34,683 bases of DNA from positions 1-34,683 of the forward strand of contig JADKBV010000003.1 of the NCBI GenBank assembly GCA_016714895.1, written 5' to 3'. Made by a program: the position numbers and the translations under genes. The DNA is from Saprospiraceae bacterium. Lineage in GTDB: Bacteria; Bacteroidota; Bacteroidia; Chitinophagales; Saprospiraceae. The notes under the pieces are model-generated. The model was not told where the DNA came from. It worked only from the letters and a program-made list of their open reading frames with translations, and searched no databases. The number at the start of each line of letters is the position of its first letter. Within the stretch, counting starts at the first letter, position 1. Positions 17,504 through 25,810 of the stretch are shown here, in pieces.

Positions 17504-18310
17504 TCAGACCGGAATTTTTGATTCCATGGCGGAAAGATAAGCGAGTGCTTTATTTCTGGCTGCTTCCGCAAAATTTTTGGAATTGCTTGCGTATAAAATA
17601 TCCCGTGAAACATTAATCAATAATCCGGAATCCTGATTTTGTCCTGAATCGAGAATGGTGTTGAGATCGCCACCCTGAGCACCTACACCGGGAACAAGGA
17701 AAAAATGTAATGGCAGGATTTTTCTCAAACCAACGAAGTCTGAGGCGTGGGTAGCACCGGTGACAAACATCATATTGCCCGGATTTCCCCAGGTTGATAC
17801 TTTTTCCAATACATGTTGATACAAGGGTTTTCCATCACATTCCAGTCTTTGGAAATCAGCACTGCCTTTGTTGGACGTCAATCCAAGGACGATGACCCAT
17901 TTGTCCGGATACCCCAAAAAAGGTGTGACGGAATCTTCTCCCATATAGGGTGATACCGTGACAGCATCAAAGTTGTAATATTCAAAAAAAGTTTTGGCAT
18001 ACATTTCGGAGGTGTTGCCTATATCTCCCCGTTTGGCATCCGCAATGGTAAAAAGTTCTTCGGTTATATGTTCCATGCTTCTGGAAAGCGTTTCCCAGCC
18101 TTTAGGTCCCATACATTCATAAAAAGCTATATTCGGTTTGTAAGCGACACAAAGATCCGAAGTAGCTTGGATGATTTCACGATTGAATGTGTAGATAGGG
18201 TCGGGTTCTTTCAGAAGAAATTCAGGAATTTTTTTAATATCAGTATCCAGACCAATACACAAATTGGATTTTTTGCGTTTGATCTCAGAAACCAGTCGGA
18301 TATAGTCCAT
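17504..18310 (-). CDS. pyrF: Orotidine 5'-phosphate decarboxylase
   Basis: Last step of de novo UMP synthesis; 268 residues, matching the longer subfamily 2 enzymes. The substrate strand is NLCIGLDTDIKKIPEF, followed by VAYKPNIAFYECMG. The catalytic Asp-Lys-Asp motif is IADAKRGDIGNTS (Asp91, Lys93, Asp96), and the phosphate-binding end is FLVPGVGAQGGDL plus LLINVSRDILYA. It lies 28 bases after the NifU-like gene and one base before tmk, so pyrimidine synthesis and dTMP phosphorylation are cotranscribed. Confidence 0.96.
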   Translation of the reverse strand: MDYIRLVSEIKRKKSNLCIGLDTDIKKIPEFLLKEPDPIYTFNREIIQATSDLCVAYKPNIAFYECMGPKGWETLSRSMEHITEELFTIADAKRGDIGNTSEMYAKTFFEYYNFDAVTVSPYMGEDSVTPFLGYPDKWVIVLGLTSNKGSADFQRLECDGKPLYQHVLEKVSTWGNPGNMMFVTGATHASDFVGLRKILPLHFFLVPGVGAQGGDLNTILDSGQNQDSGLLINVSRDILYASNSKNFAEAARNKALAYLSAMESKIPV

Positions 18311-18338
18311 GCGTGGTTTATTCTTTGTGTTGAAAAAA

Positions 18339-18599
18339 TTATTCCGGTAAGTAATCGTTAATGGCTACCACATGTTTGATTTCAGGAATCCTGGACTTAA
18401 TGGCTTGTTCGATTCCGGCCCTCATGGTCATTTCTGACATGGAACAAAAAGCACAGTTGCCCAGCCATCTGAGTTTGACTGTAAGATCTTCCGTCACTTC
18501 AACCAATTCGATATTACCTCCGTCGACGGCAAGATGAGGCCGGACTTCATCCAATGCCTGATTTATTTTATCCACCAAATTGTGATCTGTTGCTATCAT
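18339..18599 (-). CDS. NifU C-terminal domain protein (Fe-S scaffold, NfuA-like)
   Basis: An 86-residue stand-alone NifU C-terminal domain that can hold and transfer a 4Fe-4S cluster between two subunits. Key motifs are LDEVRPHLAVDGGNIELVEV and the CxxC cluster site GNCAFCSMSEMTM (Cys49, Cys52). The spacing and the following MTMRAGIEQAIKSRIPEI are standard. It opens a tight minus-strand run into pyrF. The start ATG at 18599 is the only good one. Confidence 0.93.
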   Translation of the reverse strand: MIATDHNLVDKINQALDEVRPHLAVDGGNIELVEVTEDLTVKLRWLGNCAFCSMSEMTMRAGIEQAIKSRIPEIKHVVAINDYLPE

Positions 18600-18669
18600 G
18601 GTGCAAAATTGAAAAAAAATATTGATATTCTGTTATAAATTATAAGGAATTACTTTGTTCACCTATTGT

Positions 18670-19542
18670 TTATCTGCCTATATCGCCCAACTTTCCGTAT
18701 TTACCTCCCAGAAAGTCGCGGTAGGCCAGGGCAATATCCAGTTTGCTGTTCATGACAAAAGGGCCTTCGGCAACAATCGGATCTGTATAGGGAGCTCCGC
18801 CGAAGATCAGGATGTCGGCATCTTTTTCTGAAGGGTTGTACAATGTCAACATTCCACCGTTTCTGTCAAATTCGATAAATTCTCCTTTATCAAAATGCTG
18901 ATTTTGAATCGTTATTCCTGTTGATGGAAGAAAAACACCGTATTCATGACCGGTTTTAGTTTCGAAAATAAAAGTTGAAAGTTTCGAAAGTTTCAAATGA
19001 AATAAAAATTCTTCATTATAAGTCGGAACAGGACTGGTGGTTTCGTGATAATTTCCTACCAGAACTTTAATCGTTCCGGCATGGTCAAAAAGTCGGACAG
19101 ATGGAATATCCTGGTCATCTAATGCCATATATTCCGGATTTTCTTCTTTGATAGCCGGAGGCAGGTTGATCCAAAACTGAACACCATGGACTTCATGTTC
19201 AGGATCTTCAGCTTCTCCATGTATGGTTTCGTTGTGCAAAATACCTTTTCCTGCTTTCATCCATTGCAATCCGCCGGAATGAATGGTTTGATTATGTCCT
19301 GCACTGTCTTCATGGTTTGCTTCTCCCTTAAAGAGGTAGCTTAGGGTAGCAATACCCCGATGCGGGTGAACGCCGGTACCTTTGTTTTCGACAGGCGGAT
19401 GTTTTGCCGGACCAAAATGATCCAGAAAAACAAAAGAACCGACTGCCTGCACATATCGGTTGGGCAGCATCCGTAAGATAGGAAGCCCGTTGATATCAGC
19501 CCTGTTTCCGGACCATGAGAAACTCACTTGTTTTTGATTCAT
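18670..19542 (-). CDS. Pirin family protein
   Basis: A bicupin of the pirin family, 290 residues. The metal ligands of the N-terminal cupin are visible: HPHRG gives His59 and His61, and ILHNETI gives His103 and Glu105. LDHFGPAKHPP and WMKAGKGILHNE are family-typical. The C-terminal cupin has PSTGITIQNQHFDKGEFIEF and DILIFGGAPYTDPIVAEGPF. Some pirins have quercetin dioxygenase activity, others bind partner proteins; no role can be assigned here. I start at ATG 19542 (MNQKQVSFSW) rather than nine codons upstream because the conserved N-terminus begins there. Confidence 0.93.
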   Translation of the reverse strand: MNQKQVSFSWSGNRADINGLPILRMLPNRYVQAVGSFVFLDHFGPAKHPPVENKGTGVHPHRGIATLSYLFKGEANHEDSAGHNQTIHSGGLQWMKAGKGILHNETIHGEAEDPEHEVHGVQFWINLPPAIKEENPEYMALDDQDIPSVRLFDHAGTIKVLVGNYHETTSPVPTYNEEFLFHLKLSKLSTFIFETKTGHEYGVFLPSTGITIQNQHFDKGEFIEFDRNGGMLTLYNPSEKDADILIFGGAPYTDPIVAEGPFVMNSKLDIALAYRDFLGGKYGKLGDIGR

Positions 19543-19657
19543 GCTTAAGATTTGAATACAAAATAACATTTGGTTCGGGTTATAGTTTTGGGTGATAAAA
19601 TGACTGGTAACAAAGTTTTAAGGCTGCGGGAATTTCTTAATTTTATAAACATAGTTT

Positions 19658-19697
19658 AAAAAAGAAAAACATCCTGTTGAAGATGTCTTTCTTTTTT
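19658..19697 (-). terminator. Intrinsic terminator of the creD operon
   Basis: A 16-base arm (19658-19673, ending AAACATC) pairs with 19682-19697 (GATGTCTTTC and onwards) with a single mismatch around an eight-base loop. On the minus strand it ends in a T run, 22 bases after the creD stop. Confidence 0.75.
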
Positions 19698-19719
19698 ATC
19701 ATTTTAATGAAGCATCCGG

Positions 19720-21120
19720 TTAGATTTTATCTTCGTACCATTTGATTTTTCTGGTAACGTACATGGTGGCTGCCAGAATGATAAACAACCCAACGGTACC
19801 GGCCAATAAAGCCATTTTTTCCATTTGAATGATGAGATAAATGTAGGTAAAAAGCGATAACAATAATCCGAGGAGTATCGACGAACTTTTATGATGCCGG
19901 AAGACACTCAGGCTGTATAAATAAATCAGGATAATCGTCGCAGATGCAGCAATGATATAGGCCGGAACGTAACCGACAAATTCTGAAAATGAAAGCAGTA
20001 AGGTAAAAAACAGTGCGAGAGCGAGACCGATCAGCGTATATTGAAAAATGTGAATTCGCAGCTGGTAGACGATTTCGGTCAGGAAGACCACCAAAAATGT
20101 CAGGACAAGAAAAAGTATCATATACTTTCCGGTTCGGTAAGTGACGTCATAATGACTGACCATGTCGCGGATTTCAACACCAAAAGAAGACGCGCCCAAA
20201 GGGATGGCTTCGACAGATTTTATAAATTCGGGCAGGTTTTTGTTGTACTCAAGTACTGACCATTTGGCATCAAATCCTTCCCGGGTAGTGGTATGTTCGG
20301 GAAGGTAAGCTCCTGCAAAAGAAGGGTCAGGAAAGGTGGATTTCAGGTTGACCCTGGTTGTTTTTCCTGTCGGGGTAAAATACAGATAGCGACTTCCGTT
20401 GAGTTGTAATTTGTAGGAAAAAGAGAGTGTTTTACCGGGTGAGAGATCGATATTCCTGAGTTGGGCAAATATACCGGAGTTTATCGCTCCCTGTGTTAAG
20501 GAACTGTTTTCCATTTGTGTTTGATTATAGGCAAAAGGAATATTTTGGATGGCAAAGGATTGACCGTCCAGTCCGGGTTTGCAGACAAATGACTTACTGT
20601 TGACCTTCATGTTTACCAGACTTTTCATGCCTTTGATATCTGAAATCCCGTGAATGATGACAGCTTCATTGAGCAGGAGGTTTTCTCGGTTTATACCGGT
20701 AAGGGTATCATTGGGAATGATGAAGGTACCCTGAACATCCAATTGGGTCTGGTACAACAAAACTTTGTAGATACTTTTATACTTTTTGTGGGTATTGAGA
20801 TTTCCTGAGGTTTTTAGTTCTTCAGGAAATACAAGCAGGTTTTTTTTGACGGTGTACTTTTTTTTGTCTTCTCCGGCTGATTCAAACCATTCGTTGTAGG
20901 GAATGACCAGTACAGGTCCTGTTGAAATCTGGCTGCTGCCCCATCCGGCAGCGACTTCATCAGTTACCTGGTGGCTGAGGTTTTCCCTTTCGGTTATCAG
21001 ATCCAAAATCATAAATTTGGGTATCATCAGAAATAAAACCAGCACGGTGATTATACCGAGTTTTAGGGTAATTTGTACGGATGTCGACCGTAAGAAGGAT
21101 GTGGAAGGTTCTGTGTTCAT
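19720..21120 (-). CDS. creD: CreD-family inner-membrane protein
   Basis: A CreD family membrane protein of 466 residues. An N-terminal helix (LGIITVLVLFLMIPKFMILD) is followed by the family signature ITERENLSHQVTDEVAAGWG with SSQISTGPVLVIPY. A large extracytoplasmic beta-rich domain covers about residues 60-325. The C-terminus carries five or six helices (for example YMILFLVLTFLVVFLTEIVY). In E. coli creD is induced by CreBC and affects envelope integrity and beta-lactam response; here there is no creBC, and the upstream genes are a winged-helix regulator and a small membrane protein. The gap to the regulator is 58 bases, and a terminator follows. Confidence 0.9.
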   Translation of the reverse strand: MNTEPSTSFLRSTSVQITLKLGIITVLVLFLMIPKFMILDLITERENLSHQVTDEVAAGWGSSQISTGPVLVIPYNEWFESAGEDKKKYTVKKNLLVFPEELKTSGNLNTHKKYKSIYKVLLYQTQLDVQGTFIIPNDTLTGINRENLLLNEAVIIHGISDIKGMKSLVNMKVNSKSFVCKPGLDGQSFAIQNIPFAYNQTQMENSSLTQGAINSGIFAQLRNIDLSPGKTLSFSYKLQLNGSRYLYFTPTGKTTRVNLKSTFPDPSFAGAYLPEHTTTREGFDAKWSVLEYNKNLPEFIKSVEAIPLGASSFGVEIRDMVSHYDVTYRTGKYMILFLVLTFLVVFLTEIVYQLRIHIFQYTLIGLALALFFTLLLSFSEFVGYVPAYIIAASATIILIYLYSLSVFRHHKSSSILLGLLLSLFTYIYLIIQMEKMALLAGTVGLFIILAATMYVTRKIKWYEDKI

Positions 21121-21178
21121 AATAATTTATTTTAAAAGAACTTTGAAATTCAAAGTTAATGGTTAAAAAAAGGATTTT

Positions 21179-21481
21179 TTATAAGCGGTGAATTAATTTT
21201 TCGAGGGCTTCAATATGTTTTTGAAAAGCTGATCTACCTTCCGGAGTTGCACGATAGGATGTTTCCGGTTTTTTGCCGATAAACGCTTTTTTGACCTCAA
21301 TGTATTTTTTGTTTTCCAAAGCTGCTGCATGGCTTGCCAGATTACCGTCAGACAGTTGGAGGATTTCTTTCATGTCGACAAAAGTCACCCAGTCTTTAAC
21401 CATCAGCGCAGACATGATACCCAGGCGGACGCGGGATTCAAAATCTTTGTTGATATAAGTAATATCGATATTTTTTTTCAT
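21179..21481 (-). CDS. Winged-helix transcriptional regulator (HTH_34-like)
   Basis: A 100-residue winged-helix DNA-binding protein. The sequence DFESRVRLGIMSALMVKDWV with TFVDMKEILQLSDGNLASHA and AALENKKYIEVKKAF fits the small MarR/ArsR-like winged-helix group (HTH_34), with YRATPEGRSAFQKHIEALE closing the wing and final helix. No sensor domain is present. Its start is one base after the stop of the upstream membrane-protein gene, so the two are translationally coupled, and creD follows. A perfect 17-base palindrome upstream of the operon is a natural candidate operator (inference). Confidence 0.88.
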   Translation of the reverse strand: MKKNIDITYINKDFESRVRLGIMSALMVKDWVTFVDMKEILQLSDGNLASHAAALENKKYIEVKKAFIGKKPETSYRATPEGRSAFQKHIEALEKLIHRL

Positions 21482-21482
21482 C

Positions 21483-22094
21483 TTATTTGTATTTATAATA
21501 CATCATGGTACCATAAAAAATATGAAGGATACCGAAACCTAAACCCCAGAATACCAGGCCATAACCAGGAACCAGGGCTGCGATCAATCCGAGGACAACT
21601 TCACAAAAACCAAGATAAAAAATATCTTTGTGGGTGTATTTTGATGCGGACAACAAAGCCAGACCATAAAAAATCAACATGGCCGGAGCAATCAGAAAAA
21701 ACAAATCATATTTCCACAAAATGATGGAAAAAAGTCCGCCTGCCAAAAGGGGCATAGCGCCTGCAATCAATAATTCTTTGGCACTTGATGTCCAGAAAGG
21801 GAGGTTTTGTTTTTGTGATTTTTGCCAGGAAAACCATAGGCCGGAGGTCAATCCCAGCACAAGCGTAATCAATGCAACGATCGCTATTTCTATTTCAGTT
21901 TCGGGATTGATACTATTTGGTTTTCCGTCAAAATACGAAATCTGATTTCGGTCCAGAATAAAAAAGGTGACAAGTACTCCGGCAAGAGCAGCAAAACCTG
22001 CACCTACACCACTCAATCCGGAAAGGGACAAAAAAGTAGTCGACCTTTCCATGATGTTGCGGATGTGTTTGAGGTCGTTGTGATATTCTGACAT
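21483..22094 (-). CDS. Six-helix membrane protein of the creD operon, function unknown
   Basis: A 203-residue integral membrane protein; I recognise no named family. A soluble N-terminus (MSEYHNDLKHIRNIMERST) precedes helices including LSGVGAGFAALAGVLVTFFI, IEIAIVALITLVLGLTSGLW, LIAGAMPLLAGGLFSIILWK, LFFLIAPAMLIFYGLALL, LGFCEVVLGLIAALVPGYGL and FWGLGFGILHIFYGTMMYY. The first helices are separated by a short polar loop (DRNQISYFDGKPNSINPETE). Because the regulator immediately follows and is coupled to it, this protein could be the membrane partner or sensor of the regulator (inference). First gene of the operon. Confidence 0.85.
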   Translation of the reverse strand: MSEYHNDLKHIRNIMERSTTFLSLSGLSGVGAGFAALAGVLVTFFILDRNQISYFDGKPNSINPETEIEIAIVALITLVLGLTSGLWFSWQKSQKQNLPFWTSSAKELLIAGAMPLLAGGLFSIILWKYDLFFLIAPAMLIFYGLALLSASKYTHKDIFYLGFCEVVLGLIAALVPGYGLVFWGLGFGILHIFYGTMMYYKYK

Positions 22095-22139
22095 ATTAAA
22101 AAGTTGGAAGGGTTTTTAAAAAGAAAATTGGGATAATAT

Positions 22140-22156
22140 CATGATACCTTATCATG
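22140..22156. promoter_or_regulatory. 17-base palindrome, candidate operator of the creD operon
   Basis: CATGATACCTTATCATG has perfect seven-base arms around a three-base spacer, 46-62 bases upstream of the first gene of the operon that encodes the winged-helix regulator. Size and place fit a dimeric winged-helix operator. No binding data can be seen. Confidence 0.45.
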
Positions 22157-22428
22157 TATGTTTCAACTGTCCCGTATTTTTTTATCTAAACATCTTTAAA
22201 GAACTTTGAGATGCAAAGTTATATATAAATGTCATAAAAATATATTTTATTGTGTAAAAAAATAAAAATATTTTGTTTTTTTTGGAATATTTAGTTTGAA
22301 CCTGGCTTTTACTGCTGCCGGGAAACATAAAAATTAACCTTCAAAAGATTTGTTTGGTCAGTCATCTTATGAAATACCGTATTGACCCGGATGTCAAAAG
22401 GTAGATTTTGTTATCGGAGGCGACAAAC

Positions 22429-22443
22429 TATCATTTAATGATA
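22429..22443. promoter_or_regulatory. 15-base palindrome upstream of the VIT-protein gene
   Basis: TATCATTTAATGATA is perfectly symmetric about its central T. It uses the same ATGATA/TATCAT half-sites and three-base spacing as the 22140 palindrome, but in the opposite relative orientation. It lies 68 bases before the ATG at 22511. Confidence 0.35.
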
Positions 22444-22510
22444 AAAATCATGAAATAGTGTCAAAATTTTCTTTACTTTTAGCACATTATTCAATTTATA
22501 TTTTGTGTTT

Positions 22511-24595
22511 ATGAAAACTTCATTTTGGATTTACTTTTTTTTGTTGGTTTTTAGTTCAGTCGACGTATGCAGTCAGAACAAATTGCAGATTCAGAATCCT
22601 GACAGAACATGGGAAAGTATCACCGGTTCCATTTCATATGCGGAATACATCATCAGACCGGGAATAAACTTTGTGGATTGTGACCTCTATATGACTTACG
22701 AATGTAAAGCAAACAATTTTAAAAATGATGTACAGTACGAAGTCAATCATTCTTTTATATTACCGGAAAATATTTTGGTGACAGATTCATGGTTGTGGGT
22801 AGACTCCTTTATCATGAAAGCCCTTATCCTTGAGAGAAACACTGCCATTAATATTTATGAAGGTATCGTTGACCGTCGGAGAGATCCTTCTTTATTATTA
22901 AAAAACTCAGCAACAAATTATAATTATAAAATATACCCCATCTTTAACAACAATACCAGAAGGGTAAAACTAAGTTTTCAGATTCCCGTTGATGTCAATC
23001 TCCATGACAGATCTTTTTCACTACCACTGACTCCTGTCACGTCTTCGGACATAAAAAATCCAGTGGTCATAAAGATTGTAGATGAACATAATTATGATTA
23101 TACTAATGAAAGTGGGGAATATCTGATGTTGGAAAATGATCCTAAATTAGGTCTTATTTATAAAACCAATGTTACGCCTGATGTAAGCAGCTACACGATT
23201 AAACTTAAAAATGAGCAGGATATACCTAAATTGTCTTTTGTTTATGACGGGGACACAAACCCCACCGGAGGATTTTATCAGATTTCGGTACAACCATCAG
23301 CAGCCTTCGAATTTTCGACTTACCTTGAAAAAAATGTGTTGATTCTCGTTGAACATGATTCTGTAAACAGCAATTTCAAAAAAGCCGAAGTGATGTCATC
23401 AGTGGATCTGTTTATCAAAGAAAACCTGCAAGCCGGTGATTCTTTGCAGGTTGTTTATAATGGAAACGGGATAAAAAAACATTATCCAAATTTTATACCT
23501 TTTGAGTCTTTAAATAATTTTCCGTCGGTAAGCCATATACGGCCGGGTAATTTCAGCAATATGCCTGCTTCTTTGTTTGAAACGTATGAAAATCTGAAAA
23601 ACAGAACCAATCCGGTCATCATTATCATTTCTTCTGCGGGTAATGTCAGTTCTCCGGCAACAGCACAATCATTAAAAAATGAATTGGTAAACCAATACGG
23701 CGAATTGATAAAAACTTTTGTTTTGTCTTATGCCAACGGGAATGCACCGCAAAGTTGGTACGCAAATATTACCTACAGAGGCAATGATTTGTTACATTCT
23801 ATTCTGACCACCAATTCCAAAGGTTTGTTGATGACCCTTGCTTCAAACGTGTTTTCAAAAGATCTTTGGCTTCAACATTGGAAAAATTTCGGGACACAGT
23901 TTGGTTTTCTAACCCAAAAACCATTTGAAATTCAATACAGCCTGAAACCTCAAAACGGTCTTTGTTACGATAATATAGAAGTGAGGAAAAACGCAGGTGG
24001 TTGGATGCAAACCGGAAGATTTGTCGGGACACCTCCTTTTGAAATGGACGCCATTATTTGGTTAGATAATCAGGTTTTTACCCGAAAACTAAACATGACC
24101 TCTTTGGAAGAGCCTTCAAAACCTGAATGGTACAAACAAATACACCAGGGGCAAAAAATATTGCAAATGGAAAATCTTAGCCTTAATCCCAAAAGGTTGG
24201 ATATCATTGATTTAAGTTTGTCACACAGGGTTTTGTCACGGTTTACGGCATTCCTGGCTCTTGAACCAAATTTACAGGAACCTTGTGCAGATTGTACCGA
24301 TGAATCAACAACCTCCACAGAAGATATTGCTTCATCTGTCCATTGGAAAGTGTATCCTAATCCGTTTTTTGATAAGGTGAAAATTGAGTTGTCCGGACTT
24401 TCCGCAGAAGATCAACCTAAAGAAATAACTTTGGTAAATACCCGGGGAGAGGTTCAGGTTGCCGAAATCAGTTTCAAACGTCAGGGCGAAATTTGGATGA
24501 TTGATGTGGAAGCAGGTCATCTGCCTGCAGGTGTTTACTTCCTCAAAGTGAGATTAGGCAATCGTATACTGACCTGTAAACTCGTAAAAATTTGA
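22511..24595 (+). CDS. Secreted VIT-domain protein with degenerate vWA-like region and T9SS sorting domain
   Basis: A 694-residue surface or secreted protein. I use ATG 22511 (MKTSFWIYFFLLVFSSVDVC, signal peptide) rather than the GTG two codons upstream. Residues about 30-165 form a VIT (vault/inter-alpha-trypsin) domain: SFILPENILVTDSWLWVDSF, then INIYEGIVDRRRDPSLL and YNYKIYPIFNNNTRRVKLSF. Residues about 272-450 look like a von Willebrand A fold (NVLILVEHDSVNSNFKKAEV), but the MIDAS DxSxS reads DSVNS, so the middle Ser is Val. The last 75 residues (HWKVYPNPFFDKVKIELSG to LTCKLVKI) are a T9SS sorting domain. VIT-vWA proteins are usually adhesive or scaffold proteins; this one may not bind metal. 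It converges with the M14-like gene. Confidence 0.82.
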   Translation: MKTSFWIYFFLLVFSSVDVCSQNKLQIQNPDRTWESITGSISYAEYIIRPGINFVDCDLYMTYECKANNFKNDVQYEVNHSFILPENILVTDSWLWVDSFIMKALILERNTAINIYEGIVDRRRDPSLLLKNSATNYNYKIYPIFNNNTRRVKLSFQIPVDVNLHDRSFSLPLTPVTSSDIKNPVVIKIVDEHNYDYTNESGEYLMLENDPKLGLIYKTNVTPDVSSYTIKLKNEQDIPKLSFVYDGDTNPTGGFYQISVQPSAAFEFSTYLEKNVLILVEHDSVNSNFKKAEVMSSVDLFIKENLQAGDSLQVVYNGNGIKKHYPNFIPFESLNNFPSVSHIRPGNFSNMPASLFETYENLKNRTNPVIIIISSAGNVSSPATAQSLKNELVNQYGELIKTFVLSYANGNAPQSWYANITYRGNDLLHSILTTNSKGLLMTLASNVFSKDLWLQHWKNFGTQFGFLTQKPFEIQYSLKPQNGLCYDNIEVRKNAGGWMQTGRFVGTPPFEMDAIIWLDNQVFTRKLNMTSLEEPSKPEWYKQIHQGQKILQMENLSLNPKRLDIIDLSLSHRVLSRFTAFLALEPNLQEPCADCTDESTTSTEDIASSVHWKVYPNPFFDKVKIELSGLSAEDQPKEITLVNTRGEVQVAEISFKRQGEIWMIDVEAGHLPAGVYFLKVRLGNRILTCKLVKI

Positions 24596-24686
24596 GTTTG
24601 TTTAGACTGGTTTGGTCCATAATATTTATGTCATTGTACCTATTGTTTTATAATGATGTTGGCCTTGGATTATTCTGATTTTGAAA

Positions 24687-25523
24687 TTATTCAAATAATA
24701 AGGTCAACATCTCTATCTGTTCTTTGACCCTACCCATTTTGGCTTCGGAATTCACATAACGAATACTATTTTGGAGTGCAAAAACAGAAAGCGAACCGTC
24801 GTCTATAGGTTGGTTATTTTGCAGGACTACATTATACCTTTTTCGGTACAACAATGAAAAGTCCCTGCGCTCGGTTACTATAAAAAATTCGCTGTTGTTG
24901 ATACGCGGATTGATATAAATATCTTCACAACTTAGGTTGGAGTCGCTGCTTTCATCATTTTTTTTGATGTAACTTATGATACTGAATGACTCCGGCTCGT
25001 ATTTTTTGGAAAACCATCCTTTTCTCACCAGCATACCGGGTTCGTTTTTGTTGTTGTGCAAAGCAATGATATAAGAAAAATCGGCAACTTCAGCCCAAAT
25101 GATTCTGGCCAGTTTTTCGACTTCTTCAATGATAAAATCATCGACTTCTCCTTTGCCTTTAACAACAGAAATATTGTTTTTTAATACATTTTTGTCTTTT
25201 GTATATATCCTGTTCGGGTCAAATTTATATACCGTTTTTTTCCAGGTAAAGGTGACATTTCTGTTTTTTGTTCCATCAAACGAATGTACCAACGTAATGA
25301 GTTTTCCTCCAAAACGATTCCAGATATGTTTACCTGCCTCCAGAGAAGCGGTTTCATTTTCGTGCACATGGACATAGGCTATACCTTCGCCGGCTTTTTC
25401 ATAGGTTTCAATATAAAAGGTGTTTTCTCCAACGGTGACCGGTATTCTGACGGGTGACTGGCTGAAAAGAATACCGGAATGTAAAAAAATGAAAAAAAAT
25501 ATTAGAAAAAATGATTTCTGCAT
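24687..25523 (-). CDS. Secreted putative M14-like zinc peptidase/amidase
   Basis: A 278-residue exported protein with signal peptide (MQKSFFLIFFFIFLHSGILF, cut near SQS). I do not recognise a named family, but the order of conserved-looking residues resembles the M14 carboxypeptidase fold: HVHENE supplies an HxxE zinc pair (His54, Glu57), FDPNR an Asn-Arg substrate pair (Asn104, Arg105), YIIALHNN the third zinc His (156), and RYVNSEAKMG a candidate general-base Glu (260). VVLQNNQPIDDGSLSVFAL is a further conserved-looking block. It could act on cell-wall peptides (speculative). No sorting domain, so periplasmic release is likely. It stands alone between two plus-strand genes. Confidence 0.55.
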   Translation of the reverse strand: MQKSFFLIFFFIFLHSGILFSQSPVRIPVTVGENTFYIETYEKAGEGIAYVHVHENETASLEAGKHIWNRFGGKLITLVHSFDGTKNRNVTFTWKKTVYKFDPNRIYTKDKNVLKNNISVVKGKGEVDDFIIEEVEKLARIIWAEVADFSYIIALHNNKNEPGMLVRKGWFSKKYEPESFSIISYIKKNDESSDSNLSCEDIYINPRINNSEFFIVTERRDFSLLYRKRYNVVLQNNQPIDDGSLSVFALQNSIRYVNSEAKMGRVKEQIEMLTLLFE

Positions 25524-25810
25524 ACCTGGTGATTTATATGATATAATGTAATACTTTGTTGAGGAAAAAAGTTTTTACAAATAAAAAATTATAAAGTTTT
25601 TCAAACATAATCTTTGGCCTCTTTGGCAGAATAGGTTTTTTTGGCAGGAATGATGGTTTATTCATATTTTATCAAAAATTGATATTTTACAAACCGGGCC
25701 AACGTAAATACTATTTTTTTAAAATATAAACCTATATATTTACCTTTTTAAATCCGCATAATAAGGCAAAATAGCATAAATTATTTCTTTCGTTTAAATG
25801 TTTTGTAGAC
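25524..25810. other. Divergent promoter region of the M14-like and histidine-kinase genes
   Basis: 287 very AT-rich bases. TACCTTTT at 25741 is a seven-of-eight match to the -7 element and would give the kinase gene a leader near 58 bases. No terminator or coding frame seen. Confidence 0.35.

Larger units (their letters stand above)
22095..22510. other. Divergent regulatory region with two palindromes
   Basis: About 415 AT-rich bases separate the creD operon (leftwards) from the VIT-protein gene (rightwards). It contains two perfect palindromes built from the same half-site (22140-22156 and 22429-22443) and, 37 bases before the VIT ATG, TACTTTTA, a seven-of-eight match to the Bacteroidota -7 element. 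I see no coding-like frame. Confidence 0.55.

Noticed and set aside
17503..17613. Upstream in-frame start for tmk adding 37 residues
   Set aside because: The extension lies inside the pyrF coding region in another frame; the conserved kinase N-terminus starts at 17502.
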